Positions 31,880-44,376 of a stretch of DNA of 64,000 bases are shown here, piece after piece. A program made the position numbers and the translations under genes. Location: NCBI GenBank assembly GCA_948146395.1, contig OX411554.1, positions 38,789,730 to 38,853,729 of the forward strand. The letters run 5' to 3'. The stretch's first letter is position 1, and every line of letters begins with the position of its first letter. The DNA comes from Fragum whitleyi. Taxonomy: Eukaryota; Mollusca; Bivalvia; Cardiida; Cardiidae. The notes beneath the pieces are model-generated. The model saw nothing but the letters and a program-made list of their open reading frames with translations, was not told the DNA's origin and searched no databases.

Positions 31880-33303
31880 CAAGAGGACCATGATGGTCCT
31901 ATATCGCTCCCCTGAGTAAGTCACTCATAACTTGTCAACCATGTTATGAATACCAGAATTTGTTTGATATACATTAAGGTTGGTTAAATTTCATCCTACT
32001 GCAACTTGTTTTTTTTAATTTTCGTAAATTTCAACTTTTCTCTTACCATGGAGTATTCTTTTAACAACTTTAGTAACCCTACACGTTAAGAATATCCGTG
32101 CTAAGTTTAAAACTGATTGGCCTTGTGGTTAAGGAGGAAAAGAATTTGTTCTAAGATATTTGGTAATTCTTCAGTCTTTCTGTAACCAGGGAAACAAGAG
32201 TTTTTTCAGAAATTAAATTCTTTTAACAACATTTGAAAAGCTTCACCCAAAGATCATCCCTGCAAAATTTTAGCATGCTTGGCTTAGTATTTTGGGAGAA
32301 AAAAAATTTTTCTAATATTTTAAGCCATTTTCGACCATTTTTGAGATTTCCGTTACCATGGAAACTAGAGTTTTTTGATGAAATTAAATTCTTTTATCAA
32401 GTTTTGAAGACCTTCACCCAAGACACATCCCTACCAATTTTCAGCTTGATTGGCCTAGTGGTTTAGGAGGAGAAGAATTTTTTCTAATATTTTCAGCTAT
32501 TTTCGGCCTTTTTTCAGACTTTCTGTTACCATGGAAACAAGAGTTTTTGATGAAATAAAATTCTTTTAACAACTTTTGAAGAGCTTCACCCAAGGAACAT
32601 CCCTGCCAAGTTTCAGCTTGATTAGCCCAGTGGTTAAGGAGGAGAAGAATTTTTTCTAATATTTTCAGCCATTTTCGGCCATTTTTCAGACTTTCCGTTA
32701 CCATGGAAACCAGAGTTTTTGATGAAATTAAATTCTTTTAACAATATTTGAAGAGCTTCACACAAGGAACATTCCTGCCAAGTTTCAGCTTGATTGGCCC
32801 AGTGGTTAAGGAGGAGAAGAATTTTTTCTAATATTTTCAGCCATTTTCGGCCTTTTTTCAGACTTTCCGTTACCATGGAAACCAGAGTTTTTGATGAAAT
32901 TCAATTCTTTTAACAACTTTTGAAGAGCTTCACCCAAGGAAGATTATTGCCAAGTTTCAGCTTGATTGGCCCAGTGGTTAAGGAGGAGAAGAATTTTTTC
33001 TAATATTTTCGGCCATTTTGGCCTATTATGTAACCATGGCAACCAGAGTTTTTGATGAAATTAAATTCTTTTAACAACTTTTAAAGAGCTTCACCCAAGG
33101 AACATTCCTGCCAAGTTTCAGCTTGATTGGCCCATTGGTTTAGGAGCAGAAGATGTTTAAAGAAATTGTTGACGGACGGACGGACAGACGGACGGACAGA
33201 CGGACAGACGGACAGACGGACAGACGGACGGACGATGGACGGACGACGGACGGTGAGTGATCACAATAGCTAACCTTGAGCACTTTGTGCTCAGGTGAGC
33301 TAA
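31880..33303 (+). mobile_element. Pearl/Helitron-like element with ~172-bp tandem units
   Basis: The head is AAGAGGACCATGATGGTCC. Units are marked by ACCATGGAAAC at 32355, 32528, 32700, 32872 and 33033 (spacing 161-173 bp), with two more diverged ones before. A GACGGACAGACG microsatellite (33171-33250) follows. The end has hairpin GAGCACTTTGTGCTC and then AGGTGAGCTAA. A hairpin close to the 3' end is a Helitron feature. Confidence 0.6.
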
Positions 33304-33635
33304 AAAGTTATACTTTAATTTCTAAACCTTAAACAGAAATTATCTATGAATTATACTAATAAGGCACTAGACCTCCTTAAACCTATACTCGAATCCCAAC
33401 CCAGGCAGAAATTTTCAACTAGAAGTGAACTGGTAAGAAACCCAGAGGTAGCTTCGCGAGTATCGGTGCTTTACACTGGGCACAATTAAGAACCAAGGAG
33501 GTCTTTTCGTAGTAGAGCTAGGGGCGTATGAACCCGGATCTCCTCGTATCCACTTCTTTCTTTCTCATGGTCCTTACCATATATGCCTAGAGCACGGAGG
33601 GACCTAAATCCTACAAACACACACTTTAACTATAC

Positions 33636-33938
33636 GACCAGCACGATTAGCTCAGTTGGTAGAGCACCGGACTTCAAAACCATTGAAGTTCGACCGCGTG
33701 GGTTCGGTTCCCGGGCTGGTACACTAACAAAAACTACTTGTCTTTCGGATGAGACGTTAATTTGAAGCCCCGTGAGACGGTGCTTTACATCGAGCACGTT
33801 AATGAACCATGGCGGATCTCAGCAGTAGATTCGTCATGTATCCTTGCACTATCCCCCGTAACAACTAACCGTCTTCTTGGGGGGGGGGGTCGCTCATATG
33901 GGCATTTGCTACGGTAGAGACGATAAATAAACGGAAAT
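33636..33938 (+). mobile_element. tRNA-headed SINE, second family, with target duplication
   Basis: Box A TTAGCTCAGTTGGTAGAGCA and box B GGTTCGGTTCCCGG lie at 33650-33713, but the arms do not fold as an intact tRNA. The body has CTTTCGGATGAGACGTTAA. ACACACTTTAACTATAC (33619-33635) and ACACACTTTAACCTATAC (33939-33956) flank it. Confidence 0.65.
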
Positions 33939-33956
33939 ACACACTTTAACCTATAC

Positions 33957-34890
33957 CTAAATATTTCTCATCCTGCAGTGTTATAAAATTGAATAACGAC
34001 ATAAGTGTCAACCTCGGAAGTGGTTTTGGCTTCAGATATGATCAAAATGAATCACTCAGGTTATGGATCAAAATACTATTAATAAGTTAACAAATCATAA
34101 CTTTAAACAATGAGTACAGTTCTGGACTGACTGATATTCATAGGTGTTTCTTTGGTTGGTACTCAAAGACCTTTTCATCCTCTGAGAAGAAACAAAGATA
34201 GATAAAGAAAAAGTTAAAACAAATACAACAAATTTACTTGAAATAAGCTTAAACATGATAACAATTACTTTGTAAAAAAAAAACACCATTGGATATAGGT
34301 TGAAGACTGTTTTAGATAGGATTAAACCGTTCTCTCCATTTATGTTTAATTAATAGATGTACCTATTTCAAGTGTGTAAAAGAAATTTTCACAGAGTAAC
34401 AACTCATATTCTAACTAATATTTTTCTAACAGGATTTTCCCCATCTTTCCCTTTCTTTGAATTTGCATTGAAATTTCCGAACAAAGTAAATTTTGTCAAG
34501 ACAATTCCCCCCACCCCCCTTTTTTTTAATTATTTTTACATTCATAGTTTCTCTTTTCTAATTGAATTCAATATATAATTCTAGAATGCCACCAGGTTCG
34601 TTCACCATCAGTACTTTCAGTGCTTTGATTCATTTCTTTTTCCGTATTTGAAATAAAAAACTTTTCTTTTTCCTTGATATTAGATATATATTTTTGTTTT
34701 TTACACTCCAATATACAATATACAATTTTGAAATAAAAAGTTTTCTTTTTTCCCTTTGATATAAGATATATTTGTGTTTTTACACTGAAAAAGCAAATAG
34801 TCAAAATAAAATCATAAAATGATCTAAATCTTACCTTTCTGAATTAGATCTTACCTACAATCTTACTGTCTTTATCGTTCTGTTGTCCCA
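33957..34890. other. Unassigned; one signal-peptide-like minus ORF and a good acceptor
   Basis: The minus strand from 34256 encodes MFKLISSKFVVFVLTFSLSI, but no convincing donor follows. The same bases form a pyrimidine tract ending TTCTTCTCAG at about 34190. Either reading could be real; neither links to other exons. Confidence 0.25.
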
Positions 34891-34899
34891 TTTTATATG

Positions 34900-35390
34900 T
34901 AACCGTTTCTGTCTGTGACCATAGAGATATTGCTAAACAAAACATGAAACATCTTCCTAATTGTAGATGACAGCCAAAAAAGGAATCCCACAAGTGCTTG
35001 TTTATGTGTGGCTTTAACTGTCCTATCTAACCCTTCTTTCGTTTGTAACATGACCAAACGAAATAAATAAACCAAACAGAATGAAATTAAAGGAATGGTA
35101 ATCCAGTATCCCTTTAATAAAATCTGCATACAAGTTCTATAGATAGCTTCCTGTTTCTTCAAGAACTTATTTGACGCTTACAATTTGAACTTTTTTCACT
35201 TAAATCGCGATTTTTCTTTACCCGAATTTATTTTGAATGACGTTGTTGATTCTATATTTTTCAATGGGTTTGGGCGTTTTTGAGCGGTTTGAATGAGTGT
35301 TTGGAATGAATGAATGGAGCGCTGAGTGAGTGATATTGAATGATTTTGATCGCAGTGAGAGTCAATTTCATGATGTATAATCAACAACGT
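34900..35390 (-). mobile_element. Family A MITE, left part, palindrome lost
   Basis: TTCAAGAACTTATTTGACGC..., GGAATGAATGAATGGAGCGC and GTCAATTTCATGATGT match the left arm in reverse. Only scraps of the right arm remain before 35100. Confidence 0.6.
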
Positions 35391-35683
35391 CATTCAAAAT
35401 AAAGTTGGATAGAGAATAATCGCGATTTCACTTACATAATTCAAATTGTAACCGTTTCATTAGTTCATAAAGAAATGGGAAGCCATGAATGGAACTTGAA
35501 TGCATTTTCAATTAAAGGGAGGTAATCAATATCGGTAATTTTGTTCATCCTGAACAAAATTATCGATGCTAGATTACTTCCCTTTAATTTCACTCAAAAC
35601 TCGCTCCTCCCGCTCATTCAAATTCATTCCTAAATCATTCTAAAATCATTCATCTTGTCAATTTCTCGATGCTTTTTAACTGT
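35391..35683 (+). mobile_element. Family A MITE lacking its left end, abutting an inverted copy
   Basis: It begins at the internal CATTCAAAATAAAGTTGG and continues through palindrome GGGAGGTAATCAATATCGG to TTTTTAACTGTA. With 34900-35390 it forms a head-to-head pair. Confidence 0.75.
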
Positions 35684-36084
35684 AATCCAACTTGCATAAG
35701 CAATCATTTTCAAATAAAAAAATGGTTTTAAAAATGTTCCAATATTTTGTGATATGAGGCATATTCGTTACATGGAGAAAATTCATTTAGAATGGCATTT
35801 TTTCTGATTTAATCTGTATGATAAATTGGCAAAATGAAGTACTCCAGTTTGAATAAACACTTCAATTATGACGCAATGACTTATTTGGCTTTTACAAGAT
35901 GTACGAGTATCCCAAAAGACACAAATGTATATTGCCTTAATTGAATTTCAAGTGTTTCAATCATCCGGGCCACACGCTACTGTCAAAGATACGTGAAAGA
36001 ATTTTAGTTTAGAATGCGAGTCTTGATTTGAAATTTTAAAAAAAGATCAAATGTGACGCAACCAATGGAATTACAAGTAGGTAA

Positions 36085-36825
36085 TATTGAGAAATTGACA
36101 TTTAACTCGATCAAAACCATTCGCTCGCTCAGGGCTGAGTTCAATGTCTTCAAAATACTCACTATTAACACTCTAAAGCACTCCGAAATCCTTCAAATAC
36201 TTGGAAATCCAAATACAAATTCCATTTAAGTTGAACAAACCATTCCACGATTTTACAAGCTAACGTGGATGGCTAAACTTGTATTTTGTCCGTGAAGCCA
36301 CACAAACAGAAAAGTGCGACGAATTTTCAAAGGACAGAAATCAAATATTGCGAATTTCGCCTAATTGGATAAAATAAGCGATATTATATTTTATCTTATA
36401 ACTATACAAATATCTGTGTGATAACATCCCGTATGATATTTTTTATGATATCACATAGTTACTTTTAGAACAATGATACAATGCGGTTATTTTTAGAATC
36501 TTGCATTTCAGTAAGAAACACCGACGAAAACAAGACAAATACAGGTTATAAGATAAATATAATACGTACTTAGTGTATTGTATAAAAAATATCTAACTCC
36601 GTTGTGAGAATTGATAATTGCCTCGGCAAAGCCTCGCCAATGATCAATTCTCCCAACCTCGTTAGATATTTTTTTCTCATACAAAACACTTAGTACGTAT
36701 TATATATACCTCTCTAATGTGATTCAACACACACTTCCCTTGCATTCATTTTCAATCCGAAGTCACTCAAAATCATTCTTTTTGTCAAGTTCACAATATT
36801 GTTAGCTGAATCATTCTTAGCCATT
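36085..36825 (+). mobile_element. Family A MITE (diverged) interrupted by a nested element
   Basis: The left arm TCGATCAAAACCATTCGC and right arm CACACTTCCC...TTGTCAAGTTCACAATATTG flank the insert at about 36390-36712. Confidence 0.6.
36390..36712 (+). mobile_element. Nested element: TTATCTTATAAC MITE plus fold-back tail, copy 1
   Basis: TTTATCTTATAACTATACAA ... AGGTTATAAGATAAA (36390-36557) has 14-bp inverted ends. It is followed by hairpin arms ATAATACGTACTTAGTGTAT / CACTTAGTACGTATTAT with loop CCTCGGCAAAGCCTCG. Repeated at 50647-50962; the first half alone is at 55064-55236. Confidence 0.7.
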
Positions 36826-37296
36826 CAGTCATTCCCTAACACTCACTCAAACCTTTAAAGGGGGGGGGGGGGGGGTCGGAAAGAAATTCATTTAGAATCA
36901 TTTTCAACCTCATTGGTTGTTCTTGTAAAAGTACACATATATTCCAATTCATAAGCAAATGATTTCAGTCAGTTGTTACAATTGAGTTTTTACAAAAAAT
37001 AAAAGTTTATGTACGTCAACGACGTCGTAGTAATAGTTCTACCTCAGTGTTTTCTCCAAAAACAGCTTACCGGGTGGTAAACTTGTTGGAAAGTGAGCTT
37101 TGGACGAAATGAGCTATATTTGTTACCCTAACCCCCAATTTTTTTCTAAAACTAGCCCGTTTAGTTGTTTCAAATCCCATACACCTCGTCAAGTTTACGA
37201 TATAACACGGTTTTCATCTATCTTTTACTACTTTTTATGACTGACGGTTATCTGAAAGCGCAATTACATTTATTACTGCCTCGGTGGCCTAGTGGT

Positions 37297-37448
<152 letters not shown>

Positions 37449-37727
37449 GGACGTGAAAACATCAGGATTGAGCGTTCGAGAGCGATTCTATAAGCTTAAG
37501 CTTTCGTCGCAATCGAACTAAAATAAATTAGTATAAACTAGAATTACATTTATTATAACGACATTGAATTTCGCATACTGATTGTAGTTGTGCATGTGTT
37601 GGCTATCTTATCTACATGAGTCTGTTGGATATCTTTGAAAAGAACACTGTATGATATATTGTTTTTGCATGACCTTCGTGTCAGTAGACAGCTTTCGAAC
37701 TTAAATGAATTAAGCCACTTTGTCACT

Positions 37728-40700
37728 TCACAGTGAACCGAATTTTTCTGTTAAAGCAAGTAAGGCCAGTGGCATTGTTACAAGTAGAGAACTCTTCGTG
37801 TGGACACCTGGAAGTAGAAACAATTCATAAGAAAAAAACAAACGTTTTACTCGATCTATATCGAGGTGGACCATATTTATTTTAGTTTCTTAATTTCCAT
37901 CACGGTACAGTTATTAACATCGTGAAACTGACAAGGTGAACAATTCGGAGATGATTTCGGAATAATATTGAATGAGTGAGAGGAGAAAGTTTTGAGAGAA
38001 AATTAAAGGAGGTAATACGAAATCGCTAATTTTGTTCAGGATGAACAAAATTAGCGATATGCATTACCTCCCTTTAATGAAATATACATAAAAGTTCTAC
38101 AAATAGCTTCCTAGTTCTTCAAGAACCAATCAGACGCCTAGAATTTGAATTATGTCAGTGAAATCGCGACTTGGTTCTTGTTTTATTCATTTTGAAGGTA
38201 GTTGTTGATCTTATATTTTTCAGTGATTTTTAGCGTTTTTGAACGGAATGAATGAATGGAGCCCTGAGTGAGCGATTTGGAATGGTTTTGGTCGAGATTA
38301 ATGTCAATTTTATCATGTAGCTAACTATAATTACGATAAAGGGACGGAAAAAATACACAAATTTTATATGACGATTCTAAATAGTTGGCGTTTGTATTAA
38401 ATAAAATTAATTTACATATAAAATGATACTGATATGCGTTCCGGCTACTACATTTGAGAATCTATCAACTGTTTTTTCGACACCATTATTATTATTTTTT
38501 TCAAAAAAAAGCGATGACTTGCTTTAGATGCCAAAAAATATGACAAAGTGTTTCTGTTTTTGTTGATATTTTTAAATTGGTATATTCAGTATTTTTCTTT
38601 GGGCTTCGTATACTGTTCACAGATATAGTCAAAAGGGGTATAGAGAATAATATTTCGGTATCTTAAAATATCAATATAACTGGTTCAGGTTGGGAGAATT
38701 TTATCATGACGAGTCACTGCCTCGTCATGATAAGATATCCCAGCCTGAACCAGATAAAAATTGGTATTTTCAGACACTGCTATAATATTCTATTTGTCAT
38801 TCAACCTTTTTTTCCTGTTATTTAAATTTCATTTTAGCTTTGACTCAAAGAAACTAAACAATTTTATGTTATAAAGCAGAGGTTATCAAGTCAATACAGA
38901 CTTAATTGCACTATATTTTCATAATGTATCGGTAGTGTATTGAAGTATATACATAAGTTTTCGAAATGCACATTAAACATTACGCTGCAAATCAAGACTG
39001 GCGTTAAAAAGTTTGAAATTTAGAAGCTTACCAGATGACGGTGTGGTCCTTCTAGGTCTGATTGAGCTCATCTTTGGTGAAGGTCTCCTGGATGTATATT
39101 TTGTATTTCTTCCACTAGTAGATGATTTCTTTGTCACTGGTGCGGGCCTAGTCGGTCTCGTTGTTGACTTGGTACGAATAGAAAAAGGTGAAGTAGTTCT
39201 CTTTGAACTCTTTGTTGTTCTTTTTGTACGTGTTGTAACTCGCGAAGTTGGTTTAGGCGGTATCTTTGTTGGTATTTTTGTCAGTTTTGAAACGGGTGAA
39301 GATGGCCTTGGTGAAATCTTTGAAGTTAGTTTCGTGATCGACACTGGTCTGGTGTTTCCTTTGAAGAACAAAATAGGAAATAGATGTTTCCTTGGTAACG
39401 ACAAAATGCATAACAATACTTTTTAATTGAGAGGGGTGAGCGGGAAGGGAAAGGATTAGGGTTAAAGTTCTTGTGTAAAGAATACACGGAATTCAATCAT
39501 TAACTGCACTAGTCGCTGCGATATAAAAGAAATATAATAAACAACATCGAGAAATTGACAAGGTGAATAATTTTGGAATGATTTTGACATGGAATGAAAT
39601 TGAATGAGTACGTGGAGCGAGGTTTGCTTGAAATTAAAGGGAGGTAATCCAATATCACAAATAGTGTTCAGAATGAACAAAATTTGCGATATTTATTACC
39701 TTCATTTAGAAAAGAAATATACAAATTCTATAAATAGTTCCCTATTTCTTCAAGAACCAATCAGACGCTTACAATTTAAAATATGTCAGTGAAATCGCGG
39801 TTTTTTTTTTTCGTTTTTTTTTTATAATTATTTTGGCTATATCTTTAAGAGCGTTTTTGAGCGGTTTGGGTGAATGTTTGGAATGAATGAATGGAGCACT
39901 GAGCGAATTATTTGAATGTTTTTTTCTCGATATTAATGTCAATTTCACGATGTTTTTAACTGTGTTGTTAAACCATTAAAGATGGCGACAAACCCGATTT
40001 TAACTTGGCTGTTGAGAAGGTGAAATATCTCATTCATTTTTTAATTCCTGTCTGCTTTACTCAGTTATCTCGGCGATGATAAAATATGATACATACATGT
40101 ACAGTCAGCAACATCGTTCCGATCAAAACCATTCAGAATCACTCACTCAGTGCTCCAATCATTCAATACAAACACTCTCTCAAATCACTCAAAAAGCGCT
40201 CCGAAATTGTGCAACAACACTTGAAAATCGTTTAAAAGCGTCAAAATTTCATTCAAAACGATACCATAATTCTACATTCTAATAAGTCTTGATTTTTAGC
40301 TCGGCTGTTTTCGGAGAAAACCCGAGGTATTGCTATAGCCTCCGTGTCGTCGTCGTTGTCGTCATTGTCGTCGTCGTTGTTGTCGTCGTCGTTCAAAAAC
40401 TTTGACATTTTGTTATATCTCTTGTTCTACTGAAGGCATTCACTTAAAACTTGGCACACATGTTCACCATCAAAAGAGCAACCTATACTTTCAAGGGGGA
40501 TAACTATAGATGCATTTTGTACAAATTATGCCCCTTTTTCGACTTAGATTTCATCCCATCATCCAGCACTCGACAGCCGAGCGTAGGCACCCGTAGGCGG
40601 TGCTCTTGTTAAGGGATTGATTTGACAGTGAAGGCACAAAATCCGAAAAATACGTTATCAACGGTAGGTAAAATTGGAAATCATGCAAAATTCGCATCGA

Positions 40701-41325
40701 ACACTTATTCAATGCGATTCCAAACTGTCAATTTCACGATGTAGTTAACTGTATCGTTTATCAACATGAAACTGAATTGGTATTGGATTAATAATGATAT
40801 TAATAACAATACGTATAAGATGTGTATAATATATCTCTCGATATAGTGACAATCTGTGAAAGAGAGAGAATGTTCGGTCCTCGTCAGACTGCAAGTATTT
40901 TGCAGTCTGATCAGGATATTTTTGTGACCCGTCAAGCGAGAAGGGACCATCCGGGAATTCTGTAAAATGAATTATTGAATAAGGGATTTGATCCAGCATA
41001 GGTCAACCAGTAGTCGTATTTCAATTTTTTTTTCGCTGGAAGGTAGATTGATCATTCTAGATTCAGAAAATTGGCACATTGCAAAAAGTTTAGACCCTAG
41101 TCAGTCTGTGCATATTGCGCAGTCTGACTAGGGTCGACACTTTAAGTACTACCCAGATGGTCCTTTTTCGCGTGATGGGTCATATTTATGTAGGATCCGA
41201 CAACCGCTTGATTTGACAGACAAAGACAAACAACTAAATAATAACATTTATAACTCACCTGTTTGACTTAAGGAAACAAGACAGCAGAAAAACAAAACAA
41301 ATATTAGTATTCTTATTGAATCCAT
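37728..41325 (-). CDS. M3: secreted basic Thr/Ser/Pro-rich mucin-like protein, three exons
   Basis: Minus-strand model: exon 1 at 41325-41259 (67 bp), exon 2 at 39358-39032 (327 bp), exon 3 at 37807-37728 (80 bp); 474 nt, 157 residues. Exon 1 encodes a signal peptide (MDSIRILIFVLFFCCLVSL) and ends at GTGAGT. Exon 2 is the longest stalk of the set. It is rich in Thr, Ser, Pro, Lys and Arg with runs such as TKIPTKIPPKPTSR and TKSTTRPTRPAPVTKK, ends in TTPSSG, and has donor GTAAGC and acceptor TTCTTCAAAG. Exon 3 follows TTCTACTTCCAG and encodes VHTKSSLLVTMPLALLAL... and TGA, clearly like the last exon of M5. Phase 1 throughout. The strong positive charge with many possible O-glycosylation sites would suit a surface or matrix polymer; that is inference. 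Introns are full of family A elements. Confidence 0.72.
37906..38329 (-). mobile_element. Family A MITE in M3 intron 2
   Basis: TACAGTTATTAACATCGTGA start, TAACTATA end, palindrome TTTTGTTCAGGATGAACAAA. Confidence 0.85.
38672..38755. repeat. Short fold-back in M3 intron 2
   Basis: ATAACTGGTTCAGGTTGGGA to CATGACGAG mirrors CTCGTCATGATAAG to CAGCCTGAACCAG. Confidence 0.7.
39531..39962 (-). mobile_element. Family A MITE in M3 intron 1
   Basis: AACATCGAGAAATTGACAAG start, TTTTTAACTGTG end, palindrome around 39660. Confidence 0.85.
40100..40753 (+). mobile_element. Family A MITE split by a CGTC-repeat element (M3 intron 1)
   Basis: The left arm is TACAGTCAGCAACATCGTTC and the right end is CAATTTCACGATGTAGTTAACTGTA-like. 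Between them, 40294-40612 is another element: TTAGCTCGGCTGTTTTCGGA, a CGTCGTCGTTGTCGT tract (40350-40392) and CAGCCGAGCGTAGGCACCCG. I recall such CGTC elements from bivalve genomes. Confidence 0.6.
40858..41190 (+). repeat. Two-hairpin repeat (CCTAGTCAGTCTG family), copy 1
   Basis: Hairpins GTCAGACTGCA/TGCAGTCTGAT (40886) and CCTAGTCAGTCTG/CAGTCTGACTAGG (41096) are separated by GATCCAGCATAGGTCA..., and followed by GCGTGATGGGTCAT. The same order occurs at 63407-63853. Confidence 0.6.
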
Positions 41326-41448
41326 CTTAAACCCCTTCTCAGGTTAATATGTCAAATCTGTATCAATTATCGAAAGTTATCAACTATCATTGATAAGTTT
41401 CGTTTCAGATGTTGACGATGTCACTGTCAACCCAGCTGTACAATTGGG

Positions 41449-41870
41449 TACAGATAACAACATCGTGAAATTGACAAGATGAATAATTTCGGAATGATCT
41501 TGGAATGAATTTGAATGAGTGTGAGGAGCGAGATTTGACTAAAATTAATTGGGGGTAATCAAATATTGATAATTTTGTACAAGATGAAACAAAATTAACG
41601 ATATTTGTTACCTATCTTTAATAAAATGCACGTACTTTTATGTCTGCGTGTCTTCATTGACTAATCAGACACTTTAAAACCACACTATACAATAAATCGT
41701 TGATCGTCTTGAACGATTTCGAAATATTTTCAAATTATTTTGGAGCGTTTTTGATTGATTTAAATGAGTGTTAGGAATGAATAAATGAATGAATGAATCA
41801 ATGAGTTAATTGATTTGGAATGATTTGAATCGGAACGAATATCGCTTTCACGGTGTTACCAACTGACGCA
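41449..41870 (-). mobile_element. Family A MITE
   Basis: TACAGATAACAACATCGTGA start, CGGTGTTACCAACTGA end. It lies back to back with the next copy, six bases away. Confidence 0.8.
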
Positions 41871-41875
41871 GTGGG

Positions 41876-42310
41876 CTAACAGTTAACTTCATCGTGAAAT
41901 TGACATTCATCTTAATCAAAACCATTCTAAATCGCTCCATTCATTTACTTAAAACTCTCACTCAAACCATTCAAAAACGCTCAAAATTACTAAGAAAAAA
42001 AATAAGATCAACGACTACGTTCAAAATCAATAAAGCAAGAACTAAATCGCGATTTCACAATCATAATTGAAATTTTTAAGAGTCTGATTGGTTTTTGAAG
42101 AAATGAGAAGCTATTTAAAGAACTTGTCTGCACATTTTATAAAAGGGAGGTAGTACGTTTCGCTAATTTTGTTCATCCTGAACAAAATTAGCAAATTCGT
42201 ATAACCTCCCTTAAATTTCACTCAAAACTCGCTAGTCTCACTCATTCAACATCATTCCAAAATCATTCCAAAATCGTTCACCTTGTCAATTTTACGATTG
42301 TGTTAACTAT
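41876..42310 (+). mobile_element. Family A MITE, well preserved reference copy
   Basis: Near full length at about 433 bp. The ends AACAGTTAACTTCATCGTGA and CAATTTTACGATTGTGTTAA are terminal inverted repeats. The left arm has repeated AATCATTC/CTCACTCA words, and the palindrome is at 42144-42212 (GGGAGGTAGTACG.../...ATAACCTCCC). TA beside CAGTTAA ends in several copies suggests a TA target, hence a Tc1/mariner-type MITE. No coding capacity. Confidence 0.85.
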
Positions 42311-42348
42311 AAGCCAGTGCCTTTGTCTCGGAAACTTGAAAACTTCTG

Positions 42349-42478
42349 CCCTGCGTTCAGGATGACAAAACGGTACGAACTTTTTGCGAGCTATACCCCG
42401 CTTTGCACGTTAGTGCGAGCGCAAAGCGGGGTATAATTTACAAACTGTTTGCACCGTTTAATCATCCTGATGTTTGCA
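42349..42478. repeat. Fold-back, CCCCGCTTTGCA / GTTCAGGATGAC family
   Basis: GCGTTCAGGATGACAAAACG and ATACCCCGCTTTGCAC on the left mirror GCAAAGCGGGGTATAA and TTTAATCATCCTGA on the right. Confidence 0.75.
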
Positions 42479-42850
42479 TCGTTTTGTCACATTTGAACAC
42501 ATGGATGATACGAGTGTTCGCTGGCGATTTTAATCACGCAGCAAAAGTAGAAAGCTGATACTAATAGTTAATATCGTAAGAGCATTTCATTACACCATTA
42601 ATTAGCACTTTAACCCTTTCCTGTTTTACAAAATTATGGACCTGTCCAGATTTAAAGGTTTTTCAGACGAAAATTTAAAGTGGATTTAATTTGAAAAATA
42701 AACATTCAGTAGGGTAGAAAATAGTGTGGAAACAGGAGAAATTGCTTGTCAGAAGCAATTTCTTCTTTTTTCATAATGTTTTCTCAATCATAAAATCACA
42801 GGCACGTAAAATGCAGGGATTAAACAGGAAAGGGTTAAATATGCAAGGGG

Positions 42851-43122
42851 CAGCCGTCATAGCGCAGTTGGTAGCGCGTCGGACTGTCGATCAAGAGGTC
42901 CTGGGTTCGATCCTCGACAGCGGCACTCATATTTCCTACCATTTGACTCCCACCAATGAGTCGATAATCGTAGACCTAAGTGAGATAGCAGTAAGAGGCT
43001 AAGAAAGGATGTAATGGTAGTACTGGTTTTAGAAATACCAGGAATCCATTGTTAGGTGCTCCAGTCGACGCGATATAACTGAAAAATTGTTGAAAAGGGG
43101 CGTGAAACTCTATTTAAACAAA
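42851..43122 (+). mobile_element. tRNA-Asp-like SINE with 15-bp target duplication
   Basis: Head GCCGTCATAGCGCAGTTGG, GTAGCGCGTCGGACTGTCGA and GGTTCGATCCTCGACAGCGG. The body has AATGAGTCGATAATCGTAGA, AATACCAGGAATCCATTGTT and CGATATAACTGAAAAATTG. TTAAATATGCAAGGG (42835) and TTAAATTTGCAAGGG (43123) flank it. Confidence 0.8.
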
Positions 43123-43424
43123 TTAAATTTGCAAGGGTAAGTTCAATTGGGACGCGGCATAGTCCAAGTTAACCCGGTTCCCATTCGAACGACCTCGATT
43201 TCGACACAAGTGACGTCAATTTTGTCTTTCGACCTCCATGTTTCTAATCCCGGGTCAGGCCAGTGTTACTTTGATTCTGTAATGACTGTACAAAGTTCAT
43301 CTACAACGTATGTGAACGAGAAACAAAATCGTTGGGCGTGGAAAAAATTACCCCGTTGGTCCATTGCTACCTTAAGGAGCAATGGGACCAATTTCAAAAA
43401 AAAAAAAGAAACAGCTTGAATCGC

Positions 43425-43858
43425 TACAGTTAATAACATTATAAAATTGACAATAGAAAGAATTTGGATTGACTTGGGAATGATATTGAATTAGTGAGAG
43501 GAGCGAGTTTTGAGTGACATTTAAGGGAGGTAATCCAATATCGATAATTTTGTTCAGGATGAACAAAAGTATCGATATGTATTACCTCCCTTTAATAGAA
43601 TATGCATGAAAATTCCCTAAACGGCTTCATATTTCTTCAAGAACCAAACAGACGTTTTAAATTTCAATTGTGTCAGTGAAATTGCGATTTTGTTCTTGCT
43701 TTATTTATTTTGAATGTACTTGTTGATCTCATTTTTTTGTAAGTTTGAGAGTTTTTGATTGGTTTGAGTGAGTGTTTGGAATGAATGGAGCGCTGAGTGA
43801 GTGATTTAGGATGGTTTTGATTGCGATGAATGTCAATTTCACGATGTAACTAACTGTA
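43425..43858 (-). mobile_element. Family A MITE
   Basis: TACAGTTAATAACATTATAA start, GATGTAACTAACTGTA end, palindrome near 43530-43590. Confidence 0.85.
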
Positions 43859-44095
43859 TACCAGATTACCCTTCTCTATTGGATTCAGAAAAAAACAAAT
43901 GACCGAACATGATTGTTACATTTTACGACTAATTAATGTCATTGAAGAACATTTTGAAAATGATTTGTACATGATAATCTATTATGACAAGGGGCCATCA
44001 GAGAAGTGCGTAGGGTATCGACTCGGACCAGAATGCGGGGATGCGCTGGTTGCCCAGTGACGAAACTTTTCGCTATAAGACAAATTTCTTAATAC

Positions 44096-44340
44096 ATGAG
44101 CCTGTGTGCGACATTTCAAATAATTTGATATGTTCGTGAGAGCCGAACTTTGAGTAGTATAGAAAGCCACCTACTGTTAATATAAAGTTACCTGATGTTG
44201 TACAAGTACTTTGAGACCTTGTCTATCTACTAAACGCATAGTGAAGACTCTGGTCAGGCTGTGCAGATGCACAGGCTGGTTAGAGACTTTGCATTGCGCA
44301 CATGTGAAAGAGTTGGAAATCTCACGCACTGGCTCACATA
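44096..44340. mobile_element. GAGCCTGTGCGTGACATTTC element, copy 1
   Basis: ATGAGCCTGTGTGCGACATT start and GGAAATCTCACGCACTGGCT end are inverted. Internal AGACTCTGGTCAGGCTGTGC. Related copies: 48836-49035, 51357-51605, 52838-53078. Confidence 0.55.
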
Positions 44341-44376
44341 TTAAAAACTCTAACTTCCTAAAAATTGGTTTCCAAA

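Noticed and set aside
32441..32876. Repeated minus ORFs (NGRKWLKILEKILLLLNHWA)
   Set aside because: They are frames through the 172-bp tandem units, hence the repetition; no start or splice context.
34893..35162. 89-codon minus ORF with hydrophobic stretches
   Set aside because: Its first third is family A sequence and the rest follows from the element's decayed centre.
39013..39426. 137-codon plus ORF (valine/glycine-rich)
   Set aside because: It is the antisense shadow of M3 exon 2, which has correct splice sites and phase on the minus strand.
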